64,000 nt of DNA from contig OU342635.1 of assembly GCA_910589415.1 (NCBI GenBank), positions 2,604,001 through 2,668,000 on the forward strand, written 5' to 3'. Origin of the DNA: Malachius bipustulatus. Taxonomy: Eukaryota; Arthropoda; Insecta; Coleoptera; Melyridae. The position numbers and the translations under genes were made by a program. This document shows, piece after piece, positions 45,998 to 57,717 of the stretch. The notes under the pieces are model-generated. The model saw only the letters and a program-made list of their open reading frames with translations. It was not told the DNA's origin and searched no databases. Numbering within the stretch: position 1 is the first letter of the stretch; every line of letters starts with the position of its first letter.

Positions 45998-47867
45998 GCA
46001 AGCATCTCCATAACACTGTCTTTCTACGGAACTTTACATATGCCATGAGGATGATCTTCATAAGCCGTATAACTCCTAAAAAAAATTGTGAAAGTAGAAA
46101 AAAGGATTTTCTTGCGTTGAAGGGAGCTGCGGCGTGTGAAAATCTGACGCATGACCCGGGCACGTGTACGGTTGCGCTAAAATTTATGCAAGTCTAACTT
46201 GCGCGGCACTGTGTGAACAAACTTTAAAAATTGCCAAATCTACAATAATAATATGCATAATGAAAAATTTAATCGAGTTAGAGTTAGATAACGGATTATG
46301 CATTTCTACTTTGGGTGATTCAGAAATGTAAGCAGCAAAATGAGTGTATGATCATCACTGGATGAGTGTCATATTCTTCCGGACTTATTTTTGACTGTCC
46401 CTATATTTCCTGTCTATGTGGTCCAGAGTTGAAGCTTCGCATTCGCACAGAACATGTTTAGCCGTCTCTTGGGCCTCTTTGCCATTCTCATTTCTCGGCA
46501 ACTTCGGTCTCCATTTTATTAAAGTGTTCTTTTAGGGCAATATGTCCCGTCAATAATTCCACTGTGATACGCAACTGATTCCTGTTAAGCAATAATAGTA
46601 GTGTGGGACCACCTCTACGGTAGCTGTCCTTGGCTGCTTCCGCCGCCGGCAGTACGGTGGTCTGACGGTGAGTTTCGACGGGGAACCACCGACCGTCTGC
46701 AAGCAGTCGCAGTGGGGAGACGTCGAACGAGGACAGACAGAGTTCAACGCGAACAAGATCAGTGAGGGAATGGAAACGCTCCGGGCTGCTACTCAATGTA
46801 TTCTTATATATTCTAATAATAATCAATTACGAAGTGTTACGAGATTAGAGTTGAATAAAAATAGTTGTAGAAATACGGTGTTTCTCTGTGCCTCTACAAA
46901 TTAGTCTACAACAGTAGTTGTCTTCTTTTTAGATCCCATGTTGATGTTTGGTCCTTTTATCCCAATGATTTTTATGTTTTTCTTAACCCATATGTTTATT
47001 AGACCAGGGGCTGTACTTTTTGGTACTCCCAAGGCGCGTTCTGGATCAATATATCCATCATTCAGTCCATCCACTTGCATATTGTTGCATTCATTCCTCT
47101 TTTCTTTTTCTTCAATGCATTGGGTATTGATTCTAAGGATCAAACGCACCATATGCAAAAAAAACACATCTTTGTGTTTATGGCGTATTTAGCCTTTTCA
47201 ACCAATTATTGGTGTGAAGCTTTTGCCCCTGTTCCCTGAGATTTTACCCCTTTTCTGTCCTTTTTCCCAGATTTGGGTATATAAATTATCTAATGTCCAG
47301 GCTTTCGGTATGTGTATTAATGCAAGACTGTCCCTGAGGATCAAGCAGTCTTTAGATCAGAAAGTGTGGTCCTGTCTGCAACGTTGAAAATGACATCCAT
47401 ATCTGGCGGTTTGTAAGGTTCAAAGGAGTTGATCGTTCTCGTTCTATCACCGATTGCGCAACCTGCCAGTTCTCCTTGTTCGTCCTCTTATTAAGGGTTC
47501 CAGTTTTGTCTTTAGGCAGTCTTGTAATAGTGATCTTCCTTAATTTCTTAATCACCCTAAGTACACTCTTTATTTATCTTAATTTCAATAATGTAATACA
47601 TGGGAAAGATTTTTGAGAGGTGTAGAGCTACAAAAGAATCAAAATAATATGGATTGGAGAACGCCTTTTTTACATAGCGAAAAATAGAAAAAGAAATGCA
47701 TAAATACTTAAAGAAAAATCCCCTACAACCTAAAAGTAGGGAAGCATTACCGTGTGTCGATGTACTGAGTCAGATCCTCTCCAATCTATTAGACAATTTT
47801 CTCAGCATAATATTATGTACTTATGCGTGTTCCTTGAGCACCCGTCTACATGAAGCTCTCGTTTCAG
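45998..47867 (+). other. Intron 12, a GC-AG intron with retroelement debris
   Basis: Begins GCAAGC and ends CGTTTCAG. It contains a degraded non-LTR retrotransposon fragment on the - strand at about 46370-47540. The remainder is AT-rich. Confidence 0.75.
46370..47540 (-). pseudogene. Non-LTR retrotransposon ORF2 fragment
   Basis: The - strand has ITVELLTGHIALKEHFNKM near 46500-46570, which matches the LTGH...H motif at the end of the RNase H-like region of many non-LTR retroelements. Further along the - strand coding direction (about 47250-47310) is HIPKAWTLDNLYT, like the IPK.W block before the reverse-transcriptase core, though it lies upstream as expected. Many stops and frame changes. 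Family not determined. Confidence 0.5.
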
Positions 47868-48062
47868 CCTATCGGGCTGTCCGCGTGCGGACCGCAGTCA
47901 AATCCAAGCACATTCGCAGGAGCTGAAGTGTCCGACGCCCGGGTGCGACGGATCAGGCCACGTCACGGGGAACTATTCGTCACACAGAAGTCTGTCGGGT
48001 TGTCCCCGCGCCAACAAACCCAAGAGTAAGCCCAGAGATGGACAAGACTCCGAACCGCTCAG
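47868..48062 (+). CDS. MYT1L: Exon 13: end of finger 3 and all of finger 4
   Basis: Acceptor CTCGTTTCAG, donor CTCAG|GTCAGT. It starts with the base completing Ser, then [20 protein letters not shown], then [14 protein letters not shown] and [15 protein letters not shown]1103 completes finger 3. Finger 4 uses C1120, C1125, H1130, H1138 and C1144. The spacing of 16 residues between the fingers is the short linker also seen in vertebrate homologues, where such finger pairs bind DNA together. Confidence 0.96.
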
Positions 48063-48283
48063 GTCAGTATTCCCTTATTGGTTATGGTATTTGCAGCACG
48101 TGTCTATTACTTGTACATTACCTATACAACCGTATTCACAAAATTCAGCTAAAATAGTTTGATCATATTAATGGTTATTATTGTCTTATTTGTATCAAAA
48201 TACATACGTTGTGAATATGATTGTTGTTGGATAGACATGGATACTGAAATTCAAAAAAGTGTTCTTTACTTGCACGCTGCCAG

Positions 48284-48346
48284 ATGTCCGATACCAGGAT
48301 GTGATGGTTCTGGTCATGCAACTGGTAAATTCTTATCTCATCGGAG
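48284..48346 (+). CDS. MYT1L: Exon 14: 63-nt first half of finger 5
   Basis: The acceptor is CACGCTGCCAG and the donor CGGAG|GTAACT. With the split Arg from exon 13 it reads [15 protein letters not shown] and ends FLSHR. Ligands are C1165, C1170, H1175 and H1183. Both splice phases are 2. A short exon found by motif, not by ORF length. Confidence 0.95.
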
Positions 48347-50225
48347 GTAACTATCCACAATAATGGAACATTTTTATTCTGTTGGAAATTGATAGTAATA
48401 AAGTTATTGATTAGATATTGATTAGAATAAAAATCCCTGCTTTTTTATAATTTTTTTTATATTACCTAAATAAAAAAGGACTGCAAATTCACTGCAAAGT
48501 CACTGCAAATTCTCGAAAAATCTGCACCTCGTCGTGGCCATATAAATGGAGAAATGAACAGTTGAGAGGTTGAGACCAGATGATAGTTTGTAATTCTTGG
48601 TTTCGTCAATTATTTGTTGGCCACAGGTTTTACGCACAGATGAAGTCGTAGTTTGACGTAAAGAAAGATGCTTGAATGTAACAGCTTCCTTGATTTTTTT
48701 TTGACCAAGGTTTATTGTTTGGATGAATTTTTTTGATGGAGGGATGTACGAGTAAGCTTTCATGCCAGTTAAGATGACTTCAGAAACCTCCAAACACCAA
48801 TGAAGCCAACGGAGAGCCCCTGTGGAGGCTCCTGGGAACTGCTTGCCCATCTTTCAGGGGCAACCCTAAATTTGACGTTTTGGGTCGGTTTTTTGATGCG
48901 GGCCTTATATTTGGATTTAATTTTTTATTTATATCGTAGGTAGCTGGCATACCTATCTAAAATATCTCAGTATTTCTAGCCTATATAATTTTTTTCATCT
49001 TATGTTTGAAAAAATACAACTTTCCACTAGACCGCACCCCTTTCTGAATAAAAAATGATGTCATTTTGGGAAATAATCTTTTGTTTTTGATTATAAATAC
49101 ATATAGATTCACTTTTTATTATTTTCCTTCTCTTTTGTATTTATAAGAGCCTTAATAGGGTATTGATTGATTATGTCTCAGTATTAGGGGTAAAACTGCA
49201 CCCCTTTCAGTTTTTAATTATATTTCGAAAACGAAGAAAAATTCTCAGGACAGTCAATAGGGAATTTTTTGTATAAAATGCGATTTTACATCGAAATGGT
49301 TAGTTTGAAAAATTTAGAAAAAAATTCTTTTGTCAAAAAATTTAAATAAGTAATTTGAAAAAAAGCAAAAAAATCACATTTTTATTTTTTTCGTTTTATT
49401 TGCGTATAACTTTTTTTTGAGAAGAAATAGGTATAAGCATTTCTTCACAGAAAAACAAGTATATTCAATTACCTTCACAATGGTGTGTTAAAAATAATTT
49501 TTGGATAAAAACTGAGGGAGATCTAGCTGCTCAAACATTTATTTTCGATTTTTATCGCGTATTGCTTTAATTCTTATTTTTACAACAAAACTGATTTTTA
49601 TTTAATAAAAAAAAACTATTTTAAGTTAATTTGTCAATAAAAAAATCAATAAAATACTTTTTAAGTTAATAAAAATTAATTTTATTGTAAAAAATAAGAA
49701 GTTGACCGATATCAAGAAAAATGCGATAAAAATCTGAAAAAAAAATCTGTTTGAACGGTTTTATCTCAGTCAGATCTTGTCCAAAAATCGTTTTTAACCC
49801 ACCATTTTGAAGAAAATTTAATCTGCTTGTTTTTCTCTGAAGCAATGCCTATACCTATCTCTTCTCAGAAAAAAGTTACACGGAAAAAAAAGAAAAAAAT
49901 TATTTTTTTTTCCTTTTTTCAAATTGCTTTTTTAAATCTTTTTGGCACAAGCAATTTTTATAAACCTTTTAAATAAACAATTTCGATGTAAAATCGCGTT
50001 ATCCACAGAAAATTCCTTATTAACCACACCTGAATTTTGCATCGTTTTCGAAATATAATTCAAAAACTCAAAAAGGTGCAGTTTCACCCCTATCTTCAAT
50101 TTCCATCCTTTAATTTAATTTCATGGAATAAGACCCGCTGTTTTGATAATTTCTTCATAAAAGACATAAAAAATAGCCTATAAGTATTTACCGTCGTATA
50201 ATTAATAACTAATATTGTAATGCAG
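48347..50225 (+). other. Intron 14 with foldback element
   Basis: Holds a foldback at 49182-50092. The remaining sequence (48350-49180) has an uninterrupted 116-codon - strand frame at 48500-48850 with no recognisable similarity. Confidence 0.6.
49182..50092. mobile_element. Foldback element, arms about 400 bp
   Basis: TTAGGGGTAAAACTGCACC at the left pairs with GGTGCAGTTTCACCCCTA at the right. CGATTTTACATCGAAAT pairs with ATTTCGATGTAAAATCG, and further blocks pair down to ATTTTTATCGCGTATT against AAATGCGATAAAAATC. Centre near 49630. No coding potential. Confidence 0.75.
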
Positions 50226-50524
50226 CGCTTCCGGCTGTCCAATAGCCAACCGCAACAAGATGAGGGTACTGGAAGGAGGCAGCAGCGGCGGTTCTGTAGA
50301 CCAACACAAAGCGGCAGCGGCAGCAGTGGCGGCGGCTGGAGCCATGAAAGGGTTCGAAGGTGTTAATTGTCCAACGCCGGGCTGTGACGGCACAGGTCAC
50401 ATCAACGGATCCTTTCTAACGCATCGTTCTTTAAGCGGATGTCCGGTAGCCGGAGGTCAAACGCAACTCAAAAAGCCGAAATATCAGGACGAAATGGTCT
50501 TCTATTCGAAAGGAGGATATCCAG
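50226..50524 (+). CDS. MYT1L: Exon 15: end of finger 5 and all of finger 6
   Basis: Acceptor TAATGCAG, donor CCAG|GTTTGT. It encodes residues 1186-1284. [11 protein letters not shown] completes finger 5 with C1189. A Gly/Ser and Ala-rich spacer ([18 protein letters not shown]) follows. Finger 6 is [20 protein letters not shown] then [10 protein letters not shown], with C1233, C1238, H1243, H1251 and C1257. The [13 protein letters not shown] form is that of the last finger in vertebrate homologues. Confidence 0.97.
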
Positions 50525-51250
50525 GTTTGTATCGTAAATACTAACAAACAGTTGAGATAAAATCTTTGAAAAACTATGAAGAGGCAATTGATATTTTATA
50601 CCTTATTCACGTCACACAAAATTTACAGGTTTTTATAGTGACTTAAAACTTTCAGCAGTTTCTGCTTTTTTATTCCAAGAGAATTATAAGTTTTCTAGTG
50701 GATTTATGTTCTCATCAAGCAAATTTTGTTAATTTTTGCTCTTCAAGTTCAAGACAGTGTAGATATCACAACCATCTACTTACACTACAATTAAAAGTCT
50801 TTCTTACTTTTATTATACTTATCAAGCACCAGAGGTATTTTTTTAGTTGCAAATAAGGTCACAATTTCTATGCCTTTTAAAAGAAAATCTTCTACTTCTA
50901 TTATGAAAACGATATTAGAAGTTCTTTATATAGGTATCCTCCTAATGACACCAGAAATCAATTATTATTAATCAAATCAAATGCAAAACATTATCAATAA
51001 AACCCTCTATAAACATGGAATAAACTATTTGGGGGAGGATTAGGGATGAAAAGCTGTTATAGCGGAGATTGTACACGAAAATATTCACTTGAAACCTTGT
51101 AAATTATGCTCTGCTGCATGAAGAGAGAGTAGCGATTTCCCCCAGATGAATCGATCTCTCAGTTTCAAAACAAAAAAAAAAATAAAAATAAAACAGATCA
51201 TGATTTTGTTCCCGTGAGAATAATAATGGTAAATTGGTAATTGTTCACAG
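50525..51250 (+). other. Intron 15
   Basis: 726 bp of AT-rich intron beginning GTTTGT and ending TTCACAG. Nothing recognisable inside. Confidence 0.8.
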
Positions 51251-51405
51251 GAATGGAACAACAACCGGGAAACGGAGAAGATTTAATCACGCTAGAAGCT
51301 GAGATATCCGAACTGCAAAGAGAAAACGCAAGAGTCGAATCTCAGATGTTGAAACTAAAGTCAGATATCAATGCAATGGAATCGCATCTAAGTCAAGGAG
51401 AGAAG
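51251..51405 (+). CDS. MYT1L: Exon 16: coiled coil
   Basis: Acceptor TTGTTCACAG, donor GAAG|GTAATG, ending in phase 0. It encodes residues 1286-1336. The segment LITLEAEISELQRENARVES followed by QMLKLKSDINAMESHL has leucine/isoleucine/methionine at heptad spacing and many charged residues, a clear coiled coil. The C-terminal coiled coil of MYT1-family proteins serves dimerisation. Confidence 0.95.
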
Positions 51406-53428
51406 GTAATGTGATTTATTCTTTTAACACGGTACGGACTTTTAACTTTTTCTTGACCTCTCTTGTCTCTTCCAATTCTGCAAAGGAAATTTGTTGTAAA
51501 TTATGTAAATTTCTATAAACGAGAGATCGGGCTGCAAATACAGTAGTAGAGATGTATCTCTGGTAATGGACAATGGTTATCATGGGTGCTGCAATATTAC
51601 AAAGAAGTCGTGATGAAATTGTTTTGACAATAAGTCAATTTTGAAATTTTCACTGAAACTCCAGATATCAATAGAACATCCCTTAAGCGGGTATGAGTCT
51701 CTGCTATCGCGGGAGGGTAGGCACCCTATTTCAAGCTCTAGCTCTAGAATCTGTAAATATCTTCAGTTTTCTATTAATTTCAGGGGATTTTTTTTAAATA
51801 ATTATCTCATCAACAGATGGCAGCACTTGGGCGATTATCTCAACATTAGTTGGCAATCTCAACAATAGATGGCAGCACTAATTTTGTGTAATTTTAATAC
51901 CAAAATAAGTAAAAAAAAAGGTCATGGTTGATTTTGACCAGTTGAAGATTTTTGAAGTAATAATCTCCAATTATTTCATTCAGTCGTTGAATAAAATACA
52001 AATCACCACAGGAAGCAAAAATTCCCCTTATCTTAAAAAGTAATCTGTGAGATATAAAGAAAAAACACTCCTGATTCTGATGATAATGATAGTATTCTTC
52101 AATATGATCAAGAAACAAAGAAAAAGTGTTCCTGTTTATTAGACTTGAGCATTGAGATTGAAGAAATGCTATACACCAAGGAAGCATACTGATGAAGATA
52201 AAGAAAAGTTTCTCTCAAATATAAAAATCCTTATAAAATATGGCGATCTTATCTGGACTAAATCTGGATAGAATAAACAAAGAAAATAATAAAATTCAAA
52301 ATGGTTTTTGAAATTACACCATCAGTGACCCCCCCTCTAACAAGTAGTGGAACAAGAAAAATTGACGAGGGAATTTTTCATATTTCGGGGCAATTATTGT
52401 AACTGGTGTTTACTTTTGGCATTTAAATCCATTTTTTGGGGTAAATTACCATTAAAGGGGAAGTCACAAGTTGTGATAAACGACAATTTCTCCAAAAGGT
52501 GAAATGGACCTAGCGAGTTCCAATTTACCCCTTCTCTAGCTGAGCTGTCTCACTTCACATTCACATTCCAAATTATTTCTTCTTCTTTATTTTACTCCTC
52601 ATCTTTTTATTTATCCTTCTGATGTTATTACTTCCGTGTTATATCCAGAAGTGCTAACCCTATCACTGTTGTCGCGTAACAATATTCTTTATGTTTATTC
52701 CAAAATACAATAATTATTACCCAACCTCCTGGGTGTCATTTATGCTTTTAAAAGACCTTTGTTGCTTTATTTTTAAGTACCTCTGCGTAGAAATCCTGTA
52801 AAAATAGTTATTAAATTTGAAGGAGTTCCTAAATCTGTTTAGGGGATAAAGCAGTAGGAATCATTCGACACCAAAAGGGCAATTTGAAAAACAAAACTGA
52901 CTGCAAGTTTTTGAAAAATATCTTAATCGCCACGTGAATCACTGAAAAAACTGCAAATTATGACGTGAATAAGGTATACTACTTAACATAACACAATGAC
53001 AGTACTTTCAATGATAGTTTTGACAGTATTGACATTCCATCAACTGTCAGTCGTGGAAGTACGTCGTTCATTGCAAAATGTAACAAGGTAAAATTGCAAG
53101 CCGTCTATTGCTAAATTATGTATTCATCTCTATTCCATGTTGCTTGTGTATTATGATTTAGATGAATATTAAATACAGAAATCATATTTTTTTGTAATTA
53201 TTGTAGTCTCAACTATGTAGGGAAGAGTTCCCTCTACTAAATTGACTTCAAGACCTAACCCAATTAAGCTACAGAACGTTATTATTAACATAATATTATA
53301 ACTTATTTAAACAGAAGCACTCAAACGTGAATTCCAACTCTAATACTTCATAAAACTATACCTAATACAAACTGTAGCATACTGTTCTTTAAGAAAAACA
53401 ATCCAGCGTCATTTTTTTTTTGTTGCAG
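51406..53428 (+). other. Intron 16
   Basis: 2.0 kb of AT-rich intron ending in a T-rich tract and GTTGCAG. No mobile element or extra exon was recognised. Confidence 0.75.
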
Positions 53429-53734
53429 GAAACACAATCCTTAACTCAGCGTAGTACCAACTTGAATGAATACTACGAAAGCCTCCGCAACAACGTAATC
53501 ACTCTTCTGGAGCACGTGAGATTGCCGGGGGGTGCAGCCGGTGGCCACCATCCGCACGCGGCGGCGGCGGTGGTGGGAGAGAAAATCGGTCAAGAGAACT
53601 TCGACAGCTACCTGAGCAAGCTGCAGACGCTGTGCGCCCCAGCGGACGGATATTGCTCCGAGGATAACCGGCCACTCTACGAGACGGTCAAATGTGCGTT
53701 GCAGGATTTCACCGTGCTACCGACGCCGATTTAA
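53429..53734 (+). CDS. MYT1L: Exon 17: C-terminal domain and stop
   Basis: Acceptor TTTTTGTTGCAG. It encodes residues 1337-1437 and a TAA stop at 53732. The start continues the coiled coil (ETQSLTQRSTNLNEYYESLR). NVITLLEHVRLP resembles the LIHSLANIQLP block of vertebrate homologues, and GQENFDSYLSKLQTL resembles EQNFDAYVTTLTDM at their C-terminus. An insertion of Gly, His and Ala repeats (GGHHPHAAAAVV) separates the two. The last 35 residues are not recognised from vertebrates. Confidence 0.96.
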   Translation, partial: ETQSLTQRSTNLNEYYESLRNNVITLLEHVRLPGGAAGGHHPHAAAAVVGEKIGQENFDSYLSKLQTLCAPADGYCSEDNRPLYETVKCALQDFTVLPTPI

Positions 53735-54870
53735 TTAGGAGAGAGTAGGAGGTGTCCGTGCAGTTTGTTAGGGGGAAAGTCAGGTCATGGTGAGGATTCT
53801 TTGCAATAATATGTGGAGATCAGAGCTCATCAGCTAATAGCACTAATTTTTGATACAGCCTTTTTAACAAAGTACGTCTCTGATGAACTTAACCGAATCA
53901 TTGTGTATTATTAACTAAAAAAAATGTTGTGCTGCATATATAGGTTACCATATTGTTGTTATCCATAAGAATCTCTATACAAGGTAAGCAAATATGTATA
54001 GTGGGCGGACCCAGATGCTTAATGGAATGTCTTACGTACGTAATTATTTATAAATTGTGATCCTATGTAAATAACAGAATCTTATCGTGCTCATCCTATA
54101 AGTTAATGGTGTAAATTGTACATAAATAATATAATGATCATCATACGGCATATTGTAAAAATTGTCACATCAAGAACAACAGTATTTATTGTATTATCTT
54201 ATTATGGAATTTAAAACGTTAGTTTCGAGTTATTTTCTATACTTCATTTAAATCGCGACCTGCTAAAAGTCTTTAGTTCTTCTATCTAGATATGTCTATT
54301 TTAATATAACTAACTAAGAGGAAGGAATAACATAAGTAATGATAATTTTTTAGATAATCTGTGATTATGTATACCTAGTCTATGTCATAGGTACCTTACC
54401 CTGTTATTAGTGTAAGCATACCTAAAATCACTTAGGATGTTAATGCTCGTTTATGCCTAAAATTCTTATTATATCTCTGTCAGTTTTTTAGTTTGTGTAA
54501 AAATCATTCAAAATAATTGAAAGAAGCATTTTTTCCATTCAAAATCACCTTCAACCCGTCTTGTAAAATAAAATATAATGTCCATGAGTTTCCAGAGAAT
54601 GAATGTAAAATGTAATGTAATGTAAAAAAAAAAAACACGAATGATCTTTATACGAACTTTGAATGTTATATTTGAGAAATTTTTGCATATTTTGTTGGTT
54701 TATGTTGAGTTAGTTATTTTTGTGATAATATGTTATGTATGGCTGGTAAGTTTATTGTTTTGTGTAAATAATTACAAATAATCGAAACTCATAATAAAAA
54801 TTGTTTGTTCACGGGAATTATCTATGTTATATTACATGTGTTGTTATAAATAAATTTGATGAAAATACAT
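53735..54870 (+). other. 3' untranslated region
   Basis: Non-coding sequence after the stop codon. Candidate poly(A) signals AATAAA occur at 54567-54572, 54793-54798 and 54849-54854. Which one is used cannot be told from sequence. The extent given stops just after the last of these. Confidence 0.55.
54849..54854 (+). terminator. Candidate poly(A) signal AATAAA
   Basis: The most distal of three AATAAA hexamers within 1.15 kb of the stop codon. The sequence after it is AT-rich. Choice among the three is a guess. Confidence 0.35.
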
Positions 54871-57246
54871 AATATCAGAGTTTGTTTGATAGGCTATTTA
54901 ATAAACAGAGCAAAATCATAAGAGGAGGGTTTCTTGATCTGGTCGTTGAGAAGATGAAAAAATAGCAGAGAAAACCCCCTCTTTAGGGTATTAGCCTAGA
55001 GAATAATACGGATGTGGGACTTTTGTAAGTTTATTGAGATCGTCTGAAAAATATTTAGAATTACATACTGAATATGAATTTACTAGTAAAGAAACATATC
55101 ATTACTATGCCTAGACACTTTTGATTTGTTACTTAAATTAAGTTTCACAAATACAGGCAAAGTTCGATTATTAAAACAAAAATACTAGCCTACGTTTTCA
55201 ATATTTACACTTGACGCCATTCAGGACTTAATTTTTCATTATTATGGAAAGCTAGAAGTAATGCACATTATATCTGATCGATTCACATTTCACACAGTTA
55301 TCATATTTACATTTTGTATACATTCTTATAATCGATATAATTCACCTAGGAGCCTGCAAAATAAAATGCACTCAACTTACTAAAATTCGATGTTGTGATA
55401 GTTATTTATTTTGTGTAGCAAGACCTGACTCTTGTACTTTACGGACAACTGGTCTATTTCAGATGCAACAACAACAGTCAGATCCTGATACCTACATTTT
55501 TTCTGAAACTGACAATAAAAATAATATCGCTTCAATTATTTACAACAGTCAACTCGAAAAAGGTTGCTTGTGTGTCAAATATTTCAAAGTCGTGCCAGAG
55601 ATTGCTTTACAGAGTAACTTTTCACAAGTGCAAGCAAGAGATGAAAAAAAAATGATCAGAATCAATTAAATTTCCCTCAGTTGCAGAAAAAATGTATTAA
55701 AATATTCAAAATTCAGTTAAAGTTTTAACTTTGACAAAATGCAATTGCCAATAAAAGATAACTAACTTAAAAATTTCAACTAAATTTCGAGTAAATACAT
55801 AGTTTAGCTTATTCCATCATGTAGTCTTACGTATCACATTATTATTAAAAGAACTAAAAAAATACTAATTGATTTGCTAGGTAATTGAACGAAATTAACT
55901 AAATAGTGCTAATAACTAAATATAAAAGTCTAGCAGTGGATTTGTACTTGACAAACACAAATACCGACACACTAGTTTTTAAAACTAACAGGAAGAATCG
56001 TGTTTATGATTTTTCAATAAGTGACAAAAATTGATTTCGTTTATCAGTTTTTTTGCGTGTTCACAAACTTTTGAAAAATAATCAACACAACTTCCTGGTA
56101 TTATTTTACACCACACCGATCATACATACAAGTTGCCATGAAACTCTATATTATTATACCAACCGAACAATATCCATGAATATGATGATTACAAAAAAAA
56201 AATACATGGACAATATTTACATTTAACCCTAACTAGATTCATGGCTGGTATTTTCATATTATTATTTCAACTATTCATGGAAAACGGAGCACTTAAGGCA
56301 TTTTAAAATACTATAAATGGGAAATCCTCTCAGAACATTGGAGGTAAATTTCATATAATTTCTTTTTTCAGATAGACGCTTCACTTTCACCTTATGACAT
56401 CTAACAAGAAAAGCTTTAAAATGTCGACTGAATCAGCTGTTACAGCAAAAATGAAGACCTAGCAGGACAGATTATTAAGCTATTTGTTACATACATTTAC
56501 CACAACTAACTCAACTAAATGGTATCATTGAATTTGCAAGATTTGTAATATACAGTCTCGGTATCTCTGCGTTATAAGCATTTTCTCCCTAACGATTCAT
56601 TACTACTTGGCATTTCAGTTCAAGAGGAGTAAAATGTCAGAAATGTTATCTAAATTACGTAGTTACTATACAAACAGTCTTCATTATCATCACTGTGGAA
56701 AGAAAGTATTCACGACAGAAATTCATTGGTGTTTTGGTCTACGAAATGTAAGTAAACAAACGTAAACGACCAAAAGAACATTTTTTTTAGAGATGAACAA
56801 AAACAGAGTCAGGCAGACTTGATTTCCAAGCGAGAAAACTAATAATTCAAGATACTTTTAATGAATTTCACGAATGCTTTTGGTCTTCATAAAGTGACAA
56901 AGACCGATCAACCGATCACCGTCTACAGGACAATTGATTTTTCGTTTTATTTACAAAATAAGAGATTGAAGTGTATTTCTTCTATTTTAAAAGCAACAAC
57001 CACATATCACAGAGTCAACAAAATAAATTAACTGGGTGAGTTTTGCATAGGGAATTATCAACAAATTTGTGCACTGAGTGTATTCTCAAAAGCAGACTAC
57101 GCCTACTAAACATAATATCTCTATAACTTGCTCTGTTTTTATGGAAAAAAGATTTTTTTGATCCTCCCTGCAAGGGGTTTCATTTCAACAGAAAAGGAGC
57201 GAATTTTTTATTTTCGTTCGAAAAACCTGCTGAATTTTAAACAAGG
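54871..57246. other. Downstream flank, nothing recognised
   Basis: AT-rich sequence with a few short ORFs (for example 55463-55669) lacking family signatures. No inverted repeats were noticed. Confidence 0.6.
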
Positions 57247-57717
57247 AATCATCCCCTAAACCCCGTGCGGTTGAGTACCCATCGGGCGCGTCCCCAGGTG
57301 GCGGATAAAGGCCTTACAATGAGCGTAAGTGAGTAAGGTTAGCAGCGGTGATAGAGCTCGTCGGAGGTAAAATTCTAGACTGGTAGCTCAAAGCCCTGCC
57401 GCAGACCACCTCCCCTAACCTAGTTGTCGTGTCGTGACTAAAGGTCTGCACTAGGGGAAACGGCGCCAGAGATGTCCGACTGTGGACTATCTGATATACC
57501 GTATCATACTATCATATGTTGTCGTGGTCACGTTCCGTGCACAGAGAGATGCGGGGGTCTGGGCTTAATCGCCGGAACCAAGAGCAACCTCACTAAAAAA
57601 ACCTAAATCCTAAGGCGTGGGTCCAGGCTGATGGGATGCGTGACTGGATAGAAGACCAGCCCTACTGGATTCAACCTTGAGGCACCCCAGTGTATCAATC
57701 CCCTCACCTTTGCATGC

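Larger units (their letters stand above)
11708..53734 (+). other. MYT1L: MYT1/ST18-family zinc-finger transcription factor gene (17 visible exons)
   Basis: The exon chain 11708-12876, 16242-16314, 16425-16465, 29108-29299, 30196-30528, 30884-31120, 31343-31595, 31685-31901, 31978-32123, 32192-32460, 42925-43159, 45866-45997, 47868-48062, 48284-48346, 50226-50524, 51251-51405 and 53429-53734 keeps one frame throughout and gives 1437 residues. Six fingers fit C-x4-C-x4-H-x7-H-x5-C, the signature of the MYT1 family. In vertebrates these nuclear proteins bind AAGTT sites and act mainly as repressors in neural and endocrine differentiation. The C-terminal coiled coil and its EQNFDAY-like tail (here QENFDSY) are also family traits. 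The role in this animal is inferred from the family. The first coding exon of the long isoform is missing. Residue numbers below count from the first full codon of exon 1. Confidence 0.95.

Noticed and set aside
48500..48850. 116-codon minus-strand ORF in intron 14
   Set aside because: No recognisable domain, no repeat ends and no neighbouring exon; may be chance or unknown repeat debris.
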